A stretch of 60,338 nt of DNA from Caulobacterales bacterium (GCA_017302335.1 JAFLCT010000003.1:1-60338), one strand, 5' to 3'. Positions 26,493 to 35,695 are shown, counted from the stretch's first letter. A program made the numbers and translations. Notes: generated from the letters alone by a model not told the origin.

Positions 26493-26810
26493 CTATTGCC
26501 CATCGCCCTCGTCGGCGACGGACGGCAGGGCGGCCTTGGCGGCGGCGGCTTCCTCGGCCGTCGGATGACGCAGGCGGATGACCCCCTTCATCTGGGCCGG
26601 ATCGATGGGCTTGCCCTTTTTGGTGATGGTCAGCCGACCCTGACGCATCAGGGCCAGCGCCGTCGCCTTCACGCGCGGCAACATCCGCTGCCACTGTTCG
26701 GGTTGAAGGGCCTTGGCCACGTCGGAGGGTTCGATGCTCTTGCCGTTGTCGCCCCTGGGATCGACGGCGGACAGTTTTTCGAAAATCGCGGATTCAATCG
26801 GGTCGCTCAT
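26493..26810 (-). CDS. DUF3253 domain protein
   Basis: 105 residues from the ATG at 26810 (an ATG 18 bases earlier is possible). 'IESAIFEKLSAV', 'IEPSDVAKALQPEQWQRMLPRV' and 'RLTITKKGKPIDPAQMKGVIRL' are the DUF3253 pattern, a small cytoplasmic winged-helix-like protein of unknown role. The Lys-Gly-Lys-Pro-Ile-Asp-Pro motif is the best conserved part of the family. Confidence 0.8.
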   Translation of the reverse strand: MSDPIESAIFEKLSAVDPRGDNGKSIEPSDVAKALQPEQWQRMLPRVKATALALMRQGRLTITKKGKPIDPAQMKGVIRLRHPTAEEAAAAKAALPSVADEGDGQ

Positions 26811-26896
26811 CGCGTCTATATGCGACATCCGCGGCGCGGAAAGAAGGCGGAGTCCGCCTCAAGTCGCGCGACCGCACGTTAGGCGAAGGAAAAATC

Positions 26897-27328
26897 ATGG
26901 TCGGCAAGGTCACCGTGACACAGGGCGAGTTCGCCGGCTGGAAGACCTATGACACCCACGGCACCTTCGATCAGGTGGTGGGACCCTTCTATTTCCGGCC
27001 CGATCCCGACGGCCGGATGCGCTGCGCCTTCCGGGCCGAGGCCAAGCACATGAACATGGGCGGGCGGATGCACGGCGGCTGCCTGATGACCTTCGCCGAC
27101 ATCGCCCTGTTCCAGACCGCCTATCAGGAGATGGAGGGCAAGAACGGCGTGACCGTGCAGTTGGACTCCACCCTGGTCGACGGCGTCTATGAAGGCGAAC
27201 TGGTCGAGGCGACCGGCGAGGTGGTGCGTGCGGGCGGGTCGCTGATCTTCGTGCGGGGGCAGATCACGGTGGAGGCGCGCACGGTGATGACGTTTTCGGG
27301 CGTGATACGGAAGTTCGGGCCGAGGTGA
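26897..27328 (+). CDS. PaaI family hotdog thioesterase
   Basis: 143 residues with a GAAGGA ribosome site. 'MGGRMHGGCLMTFADIALFQTA' carries the HGG motif and the catalytic region of the PaaI/4HBT hotdog family. 'TVQLDSTLVDGVYEGELVEATGEVVRAG' (in outline) forms the central strands. The expected reaction is hydrolysis of an acyl- or aryl-CoA; the substrate is unknown. It is divergent from the DUF3253 gene. Confidence 0.88.
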   Translation: MVGKVTVTQGEFAGWKTYDTHGTFDQVVGPFYFRPDPDGRMRCAFRAEAKHMNMGGRMHGGCLMTFADIALFQTAYQEMEGKNGVTVQLDSTLVDGVYEGELVEATGEVVRAGGSLIFVRGQITVEARTVMTFSGVIRKFGPR

Positions 27329-27450
27329 GGGTGGCGACATGGGGCGCCCGATACACCGCACCAGTTGGCGCCATCACGGCTCAGGCGATCCAATCGCTAC
27401 AAATCTATCGCTTCCCCTGAGAGTCCGTCGCTGAGCCGACGATGAGGAAC

Positions 27451-27497
27451 CCGAAAACAACTTGCGCATTGACTTAACAATGCATGGTTGTTTTCGG
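27451..27497. promoter_or_regulatory. Nested perfect palindrome upstream of the AT-rich secreted gene
   Basis: Outer arms CCGAAAACAAC (27451-27461) and GTTGTTTTCGG (27487-27497) are perfect 11-base inverted repeats. Inside them GCATTG (27466-27471) and CAATGC (27478-27483) pair perfectly around ACTTAA. It lies 48 bases before the start of the 27546 gene. It may be an operator, an RNA hairpin or an element end; no run of T follows on either strand, so a terminator is less likely. Confidence 0.6.
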
Positions 27498-27545
27498 CCT
27501 TCGGCGTACCGAGAATAGCCGCTCATCTAGCCTTGGAGGGACAAG

Positions 27546-29006
27546 ATGAAATATGTGGCCAGACGCATTCACCCACTCTGCGGCGTCTCCGTCGGTGTCT
27601 TCCTGACGACTTTAGGCGCCGGTTTCGCAAACCCGGCGCGCGCGCAAACACCCGAAGACTTCCTCGTCCAGATGGTCTGTGTGGATGGCAACAACCTAGC
27701 AATCTTCGGCGATCCAGTATCTTGCCCAAACAGCCGAAGAAAATTGCAAATCGGAGAACCTCTTCCGTATCATAAGATTGATACAGGAAACTATCAAATC
27801 AGCGACTCATTTCCGATATCCAGCAACGATGGCGTTTCACGTGCTGTTCAAACATATTTCTTCACATCAAACATAAACAAAGATCCATTATTTCCAAATC
27901 AGCCTTTCCAGTATCAACCACAAGGAGGATACAATATCCTTGGAGCTGATGCGAACTGGATATCCTATCGCGGCACATCGGACCCGGGAAGTTATTGGCA
28001 ACCTTGGTGGACGAATAACTGCCAAACCATGGGATGGCGCTTATTTCCGAACAACAGTTCGGCATTTAGTTATGGAAACAATATTCATGGCTTGGCAACA
28101 TATCCAGAGTGTCCGTCGTCCGTTCCGACGGGAAACGCGAACCTAGAATGGACGCTATATTCTAATTATAATTTTATCGTGTCAACAACAGATACCAGTA
28201 AAAATCGCCAACTAGACACGCTGGCCGGTTATCACTTCAGCCGAGACGGTAATGGCGTCGTCGGCGACCTCGAAATCAGCTTTTTCACCCAAGAATATGG
28301 CGCCACTCGATGGGAGGCGTGGAAACGAGACGTTCCTAGCGTAGCCGTTCAAGCGATGATGGACGAACGATGCCCTGGGGTGCCTCATCAAGATACGTTC
28401 CACGGCGCGACCTACTATATGCATGACTGTAGGAACTGGACGACTGTGATCGCTCCTCTGAATGGCGTGCCGTGGGATCCCGACGGCGCCGCTGCGACCA
28501 ATCCGAACGTCCTCCGTTGGGGCGTCGCCCCCCTCTACACCGACGCCAACTACCTCCAGAACACTCACCAAGCGACACCTTGCAGTGATGCGAATTGGGC
28601 GGTGGTGAACTCACCAACCATTATTCAGTTGGGCACAGTATCCGGCGCACCTTGGCAGCATTTCAATTGCGTCCGCACGATTAAGTCCAGTGCAACGCCA
28701 GCAGGCGCCTATTACCAGCCGATCGCAGCCCCTCCCTCGCGGGCACAGCCTTACCGGTTCGGGATTTCTGCCTGGAAGGCGTCACCGGCGAACAGCACAC
28801 CGTCAAACCTGCGTGTGGAGATCATTCAACGTGACGTTTTAGGCAATCTAGTCGGTCATGACATGATCAACGCCAGCACGATCGATACACCTCGGTGGTT
28901 TGAGAGCACTTTCATACGCGCCTCGACCGCAACGCAGGTATTCTTCGCATTGTACCCAGACGACGCCAATGTCGAATTCGCAGTGACGGGAGCCTACATT
29001 CGATAA
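27546..29006 (+). CDS. AT-rich exported protein of unknown function
   Basis: 486 residues. The GGAGG site 7 bases upstream and a clear signal peptide (1-34, ending 'ARAQ') support the start. The mature protein is rich in Trp, Tyr, Asn and Cys with blocks such as 'NWISYRGTSDPGSYWQPWW', 'LEISFFTQEYGATRWEAW' and 'TYYMHDCRNWTTV', and a beta-rich C-terminal part ending 'FFALYPDDANVEFAVTGAYIR'. It suggests a secreted beta-sandwich protein, possibly carbohydrate-related, but I recognise no family. The DNA is visibly richer in A and T than all neighbours (especially 27760-28260), a sign of recent transfer. It stands alone. Confidence 0.8.
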   Translation: MKYVARRIHPLCGVSVGVFLTTLGAGFANPARAQTPEDFLVQMVCVDGNNLAIFGDPVSCPNSRRKLQIGEPLPYHKIDTGNYQISDSFPISSNDGVSRAVQTYFFTSNINKDPLFPNQPFQYQPQGGYNILGADANWISYRGTSDPGSYWQPWWTNNCQTMGWRLFPNNSSAFSYGNNIHGLATYPECPSSVPTGNANLEWTLYSNYNFIVSTTDTSKNRQLDTLAGYHFSRDGNGVVGDLEISFFTQEYGATRWEAWKRDVPSVAVQAMMDERCPGVPHQDTFHGATYYMHDCRNWTTVIAPLNGVPWDPDGAAATNPNVLRWGVAPLYTDANYLQNTHQATPCSDANWAVVNSPTIIQLGTVSGAPWQHFNCVRTIKSSATPAGAYYQPIAAPPSRAQPYRFGISAWKASPANSTPSNLRVEIIQRDVLGNLVGHDMINASTIDTPRWFESTFIRASTATQVFFALYPDDANVEFAVTGAYIR

Positions 29007-29020
29007 CATTGCAGGTGGCG

Positions 29021-29067
29021 GTTTAGAGTATGGCGTGTTGCAATGCCGCCCTACCTGCACTCTAAAC
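29021..29067. terminator. Hairpin between convergent genes
   Basis: GTTTAGAGT (29021-29029) and ACTCTAAAC (29059-29067) are perfect 9-base inverted repeats in the 55-base gap between the convergent secreted-protein and GST genes. The position suits a shared terminator, although no T run follows, so the role is only inferred. Around the arms, GCAGGT and GGCGG blocks also recur in inverted but permuted order. Confidence 0.45.
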
Positions 29068-29682
29068 CCCCGCGCCCGCCGCCGGCCGCGCCTTGGCGGC
29101 CTCAAGCCAGCGGTTCAGATTCGTCAGTTCCTCCGGCGGCCGGTATTTAATGAGGCGGGCGAAATCCAGCCCCACCGCCGCCACCACGTCGGCGATGGTG
29201 AAACGGTCGGCGGCGATCCAGTCGCGGTCGGCCAGGCGGCGGTCCAGCGAGCGCATATATTTCTCGGCCGTCACCCGATTGTATTCGGCCAGATGCGGCA
29301 TCTGGGTCGCCTCCAGCGCGGCCAGGGCCGGGTGGGTGTGGCGCACGTTCAGCATGATCGGATTGGCCAGATAGAATTCGCAGCGGCGGGTCCACATCTC
29401 GATCATCGCCTGTTCGGCGGCGTCGCGGCCGAATAGGTTCGGCTCGGGATAGAGCGCCTCCAGATAGCGGCAAATGGCCAGGGACTCGGTCAAGCAGGCG
29501 CCGTCGTCCAGCTCCAGCGCCGGAACATGGGGCACGCCGAACTTGGCGCGGTAGTCCGGGGTGCGGTGTTCGCCGGACAACAGATCGACTTCTACGATCT
29601 CGACGCCTTCGATCCCCTTCTCGGCCATGACCCAGCGGACCCGGCGCGGGTTGGGGGCGCGATAGGAGGTGTAGAGTTTCAT
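29062..29682 (-). CDS. Glutathione S-transferase family protein
   Basis: 206 residues. The N-terminal thioredoxin-like domain has 'MKLYTSYRAPNPRRVRWVMAEKG' and the glutathione-contacting 'VPALELDDGACLTESLAICRYLE' (cis-Pro, then E-S). The C-terminal helical domain has 'WIAADRFTIADVVAAVGLDF', the N-capping box of GSTs. It is cytosolic; the electrophile is unknown. It lies 31 bp downstream of the nucleoside transporter on the same strand. Confidence 0.92.
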   Translation of the reverse strand: MKLYTSYRAPNPRRVRWVMAEKGIEGVEIVEVDLLSGEHRTPDYRAKFGVPHVPALELDDGACLTESLAICRYLEALYPEPNLFGRDAAEQAMIEMWTRRCEFYLANPIMLNVRHTHPALAALEATQMPHLAEYNRVTAEKYMRSLDRRLADRDWIAADRFTIADVVAAVGLDFARLIKYRPPEELTNLNRWLEAAKARPAAGAGV

Positions 29683-29713
29683 GGCGCGTCTCCGTTGCCT
29701 GTCGCGACGGCTA

Positions 29714-30985
29714 TCAGGCGAAGACGGCGGCGGGCAAGGCGCCGACGACGCAGGCGGTCATCAGCGTCGCCAGGAAACCGGCGAACAGCGCCTTCCACAC
29801 CATGCCCAGCACCTCTTCGCGCCGCTCGGGCATCAGCACCGACAGGCCGGTCACGGTGATGCCGACCGAGCCGATGTTGGCGAAGCCGCAGAGCGCATAG
29901 GTCATCAGCATCCGCGTGCGTTCGGTCATCTCGCCGACGGGGATCTTGCCCAGTTCGATAAAGGCGACGAACTCGGTCAGGGTCAGTTTGACGCCCAAGA
30001 GCCAACCGGCCTTGCCCGCCTCGGCCCAGTCGACGCCGGTCAGCCAAGCGACGGGCATGAACAGCCAACCCAGCACCCGCTCGACCGTCACATGGTCGCC
30101 GAACAGCCAGAAGCCGCCCAGCATGACGTTGACCAGCGCCACCAGCGCCACGAACACGATCAGCACCGCCGAGATGTTCAACACCACCATCAGGCCGTCG
30201 GCCGTGCCCTTGACGATGGCGTCGATGGCGCTGTCGTACTTCAGAGCGGAATCGTAGTGGGCGGCGTGTCCGCCCTCTCCGGCCTTTTCGGGAATGATGA
30301 TCCGGGCCAGCAGCACCCCGGCGGGCGCCGAGACGATGGAGGCGACCAGCACATGGCCCGCCGCGTTCGGCAGAACGGCCGACAGGATGGCGGCATAGGC
30401 CACCATGGTCGAACCGGCCACGGTCGCCAGGCCGACGACCATCATCAGGAACAGTTCCGACCGGGTCAGCTTGTCCAGATAGGCGCGGATGACGATGGGG
30501 CTTTCGATCATGCCCAGAAAGATGTTGGCCGCCACCGCCAGGGCCGAGGCCCCGCCCAGGCCCATGGTCTTCTGGAACAGGATGCCGAAACCGTGGGTGA
30601 TCCACTTCAGGATCTTCCAGTGCCACAACAACGCCGACAGGGCCGAGATCACCAGGATCAGCGGCAACACCTGAAAGGCGAAGGTGAACAGGGCGCCTTC
30701 ATTAGCCACCGCATAGGGTTGGTCGCCGCCCGCCAGATAGCCGAACACGAACTGGGTCCCGCGATTGGTCGCCACGGCCAGTCCATCCACCGCCCCGGTG
30801 ATGGCCGCCAGCACGCCCTGCGAACCGGGAATGGCGAACAGGCCCAGCACCAGCCCCGCCTGCACGACGATCGCCCCCAGCGTCAGCCGCCAGGGAAAGG
30901 CGCGCCGGTTCTCCGACAGGCCCCAGCAGGCCGCGACGATCACCAGCAGGCCCAGCAGGCTCTGCAGGTTCAGGATGCTGAACAT
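29714..30985 (-). CDS. CNT-family (NupC-like) nucleoside:cation symporter
   Basis: 423 residues from the ATG at 30985 (an ATG at 31003 with GGGGAG upstream would add 6). Eight or more membrane segments. 'GALFTFAFQVLPLILVISALSALLWHWKILKWI' opens the conserved core (in outline), followed by 'NIFLGMIESPIVIRAYLDKLTRSEL' and 'SPKLTLTEFVAF'-like and 'TYALCGFANIGSVGITVTGL' motifs characteristic of concentrative nucleoside transporters. It brings nucleosides into the cell with H+ or Na+. Confidence 0.92.
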   Translation of the reverse strand: MFSILNLQSLLGLLVIVAACWGLSENRRAFPWRLTLGAIVVQAGLVLGLFAIPGSQGVLAAITGAVDGLAVATNRGTQFVFGYLAGGDQPYAVANEGALFTFAFQVLPLILVISALSALLWHWKILKWITHGFGILFQKTMGLGGASALAVAANIFLGMIESPIVIRAYLDKLTRSELFLMMVVGLATVAGSTMVAYAAILSAVLPNAAGHVLVASIVSAPAGVLLARIIIPEKAGEGGHAAHYDSALKYDSAIDAIVKGTADGLMVVLNISAVLIVFVALVALVNVMLGGFWLFGDHVTVERVLGWLFMPVAWLTGVDWAEAGKAGWLLGVKLTLTEFVAFIELGKIPVGEMTERTRMLMTYALCGFANIGSVGITVTGLSVLMPERREEVLGMVWKALFAGFLATLMTACVVGALPAAVFA

Positions 30986-31124
30986 CGGCGAGCGACTCCC
31001 CATTCTCCCCTGTCCCGTTGAACGCTGTACGGAGGCCGCTGGCAAGCCGAGCTTTCGCGCGGTTGCGGCCCTGACTTCGCCTTGTTCGACGCGCGAGATC
31101 ACGCATCCGTGAATGGAGGCGAGA

Positions 31125-32045
31125 ATGGCGGTTCGGTCGTGGGTTCTGGCGGGAGGGCTGACGGCCCTGCTCTTGGCGGGGTGCAGTCCGGCGGGCGAGT
31201 CCGGTCCTCCGGCCGTGGAAATGGCGATGATCGCGCCGGGCGTGGCGACGGCGGATGCGGCGGCCGACGCCGCGGCCACGGATGCGTCAGCGGGTGGAGC
31301 GCCCTCGGCGCCCGCCGTCCGTGCGCCCCAGATCGCCTATACCTATGACTACACCCTGACCACGCGGCCGGGCGCGGCCCTGGCCCTGATGCAGCGGCAC
31401 GAGGCGGCCTGTGTGAAGGCCGGACCCGCGGTCTGCCGGGTGGTAGATTCCGTCTCCCGACGCCGGGGGCGCGACGACGTTTCCGGCAGCCTGACCCTGC
31501 GCGCCCAGCCGAGCTGGCTGACGCCGTTCCGGGGCGGCTTGCAGGCCCAGGCCGAGGCCGCAGGCGGCAAGGTCATCACGGCCAGCGCCTCTAGCGAGGA
31601 CCTGAGCCGCGAGATCGTGGACACCGAGGCGCGGGTGCGCGCCATGACCACCCTGCGCGACCGGTTGCAGCAGCTTCTGGCCACGCGATCCGCGCCGCTG
31701 GATCAGCTGCTGCAAACCGAACGCGAACTGGCGCGGGTGCAGGGCGACCTGGACTCCACCCAGTCCATGCTGAACGAGATGCGCGGCCGGGTGGCGACCT
31801 CCATGCTGACCGTGAACTATGAACCCGTCAGCCAGATCGCGCCGGACAGCGCCTTCCGGCCGGTCAAGGCGGCGCTGGACAGCGCCCTGTCGGTGATGAT
31901 GACCGTGCTGGGCGGCATGATCCTGATCCTGGCGGCGGCGGTCCCCCTGGCCGTCGTGATCGTGCCGGTCGGTTGGCTGTTGCGGCGGGTCTGGAAACGT
32001 CGGCGAGAGCGCCGCGCGGCGAAGGATTCAACGCCCACGAGCTGA
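31125..32045 (+). CDS. DUF4349 lipoprotein
   Basis: 306 residues. The ATG at 31125 follows GGAGGCGAG; an ATG 12 bases earlier is less suited. Residues 1-20 are a lipoprotein signal with lipobox LLAGC (C20). The DUF4349 body ends in a coiled coil ('TLRDRLQQLLATRSAPLDQLLQTEREL' then 'RVQGDLDSTQSMLNEMRGRVA', in outline) and a membrane segment ('GGMILILAAAVPLAVVIVP') near 262-290, then a basic tail. DUF4349 proteins are envelope proteins without a firm function. Confidence 0.88.
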   Translation: MAVRSWVLAGGLTALLLAGCSPAGESGPPAVEMAMIAPGVATADAAADAAATDASAGGAPSAPAVRAPQIAYTYDYTLTTRPGAALALMQRHEAACVKAGPAVCRVVDSVSRRRGRDDVSGSLTLRAQPSWLTPFRGGLQAQAEAAGGKVITASASSEDLSREIVDTEARVRAMTTLRDRLQQLLATRSAPLDQLLQTERELARVQGDLDSTQSMLNEMRGRVATSMLTVNYEPVSQIAPDSAFRPVKAALDSALSVMMTVLGGMILILAAAVPLAVVIVPVGWLLRRVWKRRRERRAAKDSTPTS

Positions 32046-32049
32046 AGCC

Positions 32050-32931
32050 TCAGGCCTGGCCGCGCACCAGTCGGTCATAGTCGGCCATCAGGCCCAGGCT
32101 GATGTCGCCGGGCGTGAAACGGTAGTCGCCGATCTCGCTGACCGGCGTGATCTCGGCCGCCGTACCGCACAGGAAGCATTCGGAAAAGCCCGCCAGCTCT
32201 TCCGGCAGGATGTGGCGCACCTCGACCTCCAGGCCGCGCGCGGCCAGCATCTCCAGCACCGTCTGGCGGGTGATGCCGTTCAGGATGGCGCCGTCGGCGG
32301 GCGGAGTGATCAGGCGGCCGTCCTTGACGAAGAAGACGTTGGCGCCCGTCGCCTCGGCCACATAGCCGCGCCAGTCCAACAACATGGCGTCGGAATATCC
32401 CCGCGCATCGGCATAGTGGCGGTTGATGGTGCCGATCATGTACAGACCCGCCGCCTTGGCCTCGGTCGGGGCGGTTTCCGGCGACGGCCGCCGGTAAGGC
32501 GCCCAGCATAGACGGACGCCCTTCTTCTTGGTCTCGGGGTCGAAATAGCTTGGCCAGACCCAGGCGGCGATGGCCACATGAATGGTGGTGTTTTGGGCCG
32601 GGACGCTGACCTGTTCCGAACCCCGCCAGGCGAGCGGACGCACATAGGCGTCGGTCAGGCCGTTTCTGACGCAGGTTTCCTTGCAGGCCTCGTTGATCTG
32701 GGCCACCGTGAACGGAATCTGGAAGTCGAGCACCTCGGCCGAACGGAACAGACGGTTGGTATGCTCCATCAGCTTGAAGATCTGGCCGTTGTACATACGC
32801 TCGCCCTCGAATACCGAAGAGGCGTAATGAAGCCCGTGGGTCAAAACGTGCACGCGAGCTTCGCGCCAGGGCACGAATTCGCCGTCCATCCAGATCCAGC
32901 CGTCACGATCATCGATAGGAACGAAGGCCAT
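32050..32931 (-). CDS. ilvE: Branched-chain amino-acid aminotransferase
   Basis: 293 residues. PLP-dependent transamination of leucine, isoleucine and valine. The PLP lysine is K159 in 'TEAKAAGLY', the same position as in E. coli IlvE, and 'LHYASSVFEGERMYNG', 'GYSDAMLLDWRGYVAEATGANVF' (in outline) are family hallmarks. It converges with the DUF4349 gene (4 bp). Confidence 0.95.
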   Translation of the reverse strand: MAFVPIDDRDGWIWMDGEFVPWREARVHVLTHGLHYASSVFEGERMYNGQIFKLMEHTNRLFRSAEVLDFQIPFTVAQINEACKETCVRNGLTDAYVRPLAWRGSEQVSVPAQNTTIHVAIAAWVWPSYFDPETKKKGVRLCWAPYRRPSPETAPTEAKAAGLYMIGTINRHYADARGYSDAMLLDWRGYVAEATGANVFFVKDGRLITPPADGAILNGITRQTVLEMLAARGLEVEVRHILPEELAGFSECFLCGTAAEITPVSEIGDYRFTPGDISLGLMADYDRLVRGQA

Positions 32932-33013
32932 TGAACAACATCTCCCGCGCCGTCCCCGCGGTTAGAGCCGCCTGGACCGTCCAGGTCAACGCCGTCGCGG
33001 CCGGAGAGTCGCG

Positions 33014-33730
33014 ATGAGCGGCCGCTCAGGCCCCATCGCCGGGCCGGGCGAAGGCCGCCACCTGCTGGTCGTCGACGACGACGACCGGATTCGCGAACTG
33101 CTGAAGGAGTTCCTGACGCGCGAGGGCTATCGCGTCACCGGCGCGGCGCACAGCGCAGCGGCGCGGCGGCTGATGGAGCTGATCGACTTCGATCTGGTGG
33201 TGCTGGACGTCATGATGCCGGGCGAAAGCGGGCTGGAGCTGACGACCTGGGTGCGCAACAAGGCCGAGCTGTCGAAGACGCCGGTGTTGTTGCTGACCGC
33301 GCGCGGCGATCCCGATGATCGTATCGAGGGCCTGTCGCGGGGCGCCGACGACTATATGTCCAAGCCGTTCGAGCCGCGCGAACTGGCGCTGCGCATCGAC
33401 GCCATCCTGCGGCGCACCGGCGGCAAGCCGATGACCCCGCGCGAGATCAAACTGGGACCGGCCACCTTCGACATGGAGCGGTTGGAGCTGATGCGCGAAG
33501 GCAAGCTGATGCGGCTGACCGAGGCCGAGGCGCAGTTGCTGAAGACCCTGGCCATCCACGCCCATTCGCCGGTCGAACGCATGACCCTGTCGCCCGACAC
33601 CGCCGACATCACCGGCCGGGCCGTGGACGTGCAGGTGACCCGTTTGCGACGCAAGCTGGAAACCGATCCTAAGAATCCGCGCTACCTCCAGACCGTGCGT
33701 GGCGTCGGATATATGCTGGCCCCGGACTGA
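33014..33730 (+). CDS. OmpR-family response regulator
   Basis: 238 residues. Receiver domain 15-135: acidic D21-D24 cluster, phosphoacceptor D65 ('LVVLDVMMPG'), Lys in 'YMSKPF' (K117). C-terminal winged helix with 'RAVDVQVTRLRRKLETDPKNPRYLQTVRGVGYML' (in outline). It is similar to the PetR/CenR/OmpR-like regulators common in alphaproteobacteria, which often control envelope functions. A ribosome site GGAGAG precedes it. Its stop overlaps the kinase start (TGATG), so the pair is coupled. Confidence 0.92.
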   Translation: MSGRSGPIAGPGEGRHLLVVDDDDRIRELLKEFLTREGYRVTGAAHSAAARRLMELIDFDLVVLDVMMPGESGLELTTWVRNKAELSKTPVLLLTARGDPDDRIEGLSRGADDYMSKPFEPRELALRIDAILRRTGGKPMTPREIKLGPATFDMERLELMREGKLMRLTEAEAQLLKTLAIHAHSPVERMTLSPDTADITGRAVDVQVTRLRRKLETDPKNPRYLQTVRGVGYMLAPD

Positions 33731-35073
33731 TGCGTCTGCTGCCCGCCAGCCTCTGGTCGCGGTTTCTGAAGCGGCGCCTGCCCACCTCGCTGTGGGGGCG
33801 GTCGCTGCTGATCATCGTGCTGCCGGTTCTGGTGATGCAGGCGGCGGTGACCTGGATCTTCTTCGACGCCCATTGGCAGACAGTGACCGCGCGCCTGTCG
33901 GAAGGGTTGGCAGGCGATGTGGCCTGGGCGGTCGAAAGCTACGCCGATGATCCGACCGCACGAAACCTGGCGGTGATCGCCGACCGGGCCGAGCGGTCCA
34001 TGTCCCTGTCCATCGCGCTTCAGGAAGAAGCGACCCTGCCGCGCGAGCAACAGCGCGGCCAGTTCGGCGTCATCGACCGCACCTTGGAGAAGGCGTTGGC
34101 GAGGCGGCTGGATCAACCGTTCTGGTTCTCGACCACCCGTTATCCGGCCTATGTCGACATTCGGGTGCAACAGCCGCAAGGCGTGCTGAGGATCATCGCC
34201 CCGCGCGAGCGGGCGGTGGCGACCCAGGCCCACATCTTCGTCTTATGGCTGATGGTGGCGACGGTGCTGCTGTTGGGGGTGGCGGTGCTGTTCATCCGCA
34301 ACCAGGTGCGGGCCATAGAACGGCTGGCCAGCGCGGCCGAGGCCTTTGGACGCGGCGAGACCGTGCCGACCTTCAAACCGCATGGCGCGCGCGAGGTGCG
34401 GGCGGCGGCGACCGCCTTTCTGGCCATGCGCGACCGTATCCAGCGACACATCGACCAGAGGACGGCGCTGCTGGCCTCGGTCAGCCACGACCTGCGAACG
34501 CCCCTGACCCGGCTGAGGCTGGAGTTGGCCCTGGCTCCAGCCTTCAAACGTCAAGCGGCCATGAAGGGCGACCTGGATGAAATGGAGCATATGATCGACG
34601 AGTATCTGGCCTTCGCACGCGGCGAGGCCGGGGAAGCGGCCCAGACGGTCGATGTCGGCGCCCTGCTCAAGGCCGCCGGAGAGGACGCCAAACGGACCGG
34701 CGCCGAGGTCGAGGTGACGGCGCCCGAAGCCCTGACCGCCAGCCTACGGCCCATGGCCTTCAAACGCGCCTTGATGAATCTGGCCGGCAATGCGGCGGCG
34801 CATGGGGAGCACGTGCGGTTGACGGCGCGGTCCCTGCCCTCGGGCGGGCTGGAGATCGCGATCGAGGACGACGGGCCGGGGATTCCAGACGATATGCACG
34901 AAGAGGCGTTTCGCCCCTTCTCGCGGCTGGACGAGGCGCGCAACCAGAACCGCAAGGGGGTCGGCCTCGGCCTGGCTATCGCCCGGGACGTGGCCCGCGG
35001 CCATGGCGGCGACATCACCCTGGCGCGCAGCGACATGGGCGGCTTGAAGGCGTTGGTGCGATTGCCGGGCTAG
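33730..35073 (+). CDS. EnvZ-like sensor histidine kinase
   Basis: 447 residues. Two membrane segments (about 25-45 and 170-190) enclose a periplasmic sensor of ~125 residues; a HAMP linker follows, then HisKA with H253 in 'SVSHDLRTPLTRLRLEL' and a HATPase domain with 'NLAGNAAAHG', 'IEDDGPGIP' and 'KGVGLGLAIARDV'. It is the partner of the overlapping response regulator. The stimulus is unknown; the periplasmic domain has no recognised fold. Confidence 0.93.
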   Translation: MRLLPASLWSRFLKRRLPTSLWGRSLLIIVLPVLVMQAAVTWIFFDAHWQTVTARLSEGLAGDVAWAVESYADDPTARNLAVIADRAERSMSLSIALQEEATLPREQQRGQFGVIDRTLEKALARRLDQPFWFSTTRYPAYVDIRVQQPQGVLRIIAPRERAVATQAHIFVLWLMVATVLLLGVAVLFIRNQVRAIERLASAAEAFGRGETVPTFKPHGAREVRAAATAFLAMRDRIQRHIDQRTALLASVSHDLRTPLTRLRLELALAPAFKRQAAMKGDLDEMEHMIDEYLAFARGEAGEAAQTVDVGALLKAAGEDAKRTGAEVEVTAPEALTASLRPMAFKRALMNLAGNAAAHGEHVRLTARSLPSGGLEIAIEDDGPGIPDDMHEEAFRPFSRLDEARNQNRKGVGLGLAIARDVARGHGGDITLARSDMGGLKALVRLPG

Positions 35074-35179
35074 GGGGCGCAACGCCCTCCTGCGCCTTGG
35101 ACGCGATCACGTTTCGCGGCGGCGGCTGGCGTCGGATCGCATCCGGGACCATGTTCGAATGGAAAATAGGAGTTTCGCC

Positions 35180-35665
35180 ATGCGCCGTTTCGCCTTCATC
35201 GCCCCGCTCGCCGCCGTCATGGCCATCGCCGCTGCGGCCCAGGCCCAGACGGATCCGCGCATCACCGTAACATTGGGACCAAAGGTTCAGGCGGACGCCG
35301 AAAAGCTGGGCGAACGCGAGGTGGCGCGTCAGGCTGACCGTCTGGCCGAGGTGGTCGGGCGGGCGTTGGCGCAGTCCGACCGCTATGACGGGGCCGAGGT
35401 GCGATTGACCCTGACCGATTTGAAGCCGAACCGGCCGACCTTCGAACAGGTGGCGCGCACGCCCGGGCTGTCGGCCATCGACAGCCTCAGCATCGGCGGC
35501 GCCGAGGTCGAGATTGAGGTGGTGCGGCCGAACGGAGACCGATCGACCGGGCGCGTCGACTATTTCTCGCACAGTCTGGTCGAGGTGCGCGGCTTCTCCA
35601 CTTGGCAGGACGCCGACCACGCCTATGCGCGCGTGGCGTCGCGACTGGCCGAAGGGCGGATCTGA
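35180..35665 (+). CDS. Small exported protein of unknown function
   Basis: 161 residues from the ATG at 35180, which has AGGAG upstream. Signal peptide 1-23 (ending 'AAQAQ'). The mature part begins 'TDPRITVTLGPKVQADAEKLGE' and has 'YDGAEVRLTLTDLKPNRPTFEQ' and 'RVDYFSHSLVEVRGFSTWQDAD'. Short periplasmic proteins of this kind follow the two-component pair or stand alone; no domain is recognised. Confidence 0.7.
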   Translation: MRRFAFIAPLAAVMAIAAAAQAQTDPRITVTLGPKVQADAEKLGEREVARQADRLAEVVGRALAQSDRYDGAEVRLTLTDLKPNRPTFEQVARTPGLSAIDSLSIGGAEVEIEVVRPNGDRSTGRVDYFSHSLVEVRGFSTWQDADHAYARVASRLAEGRI

Positions 35666-35695
35666 AGACTTCCTACGCCCTTGCGGGAGAAGAGA

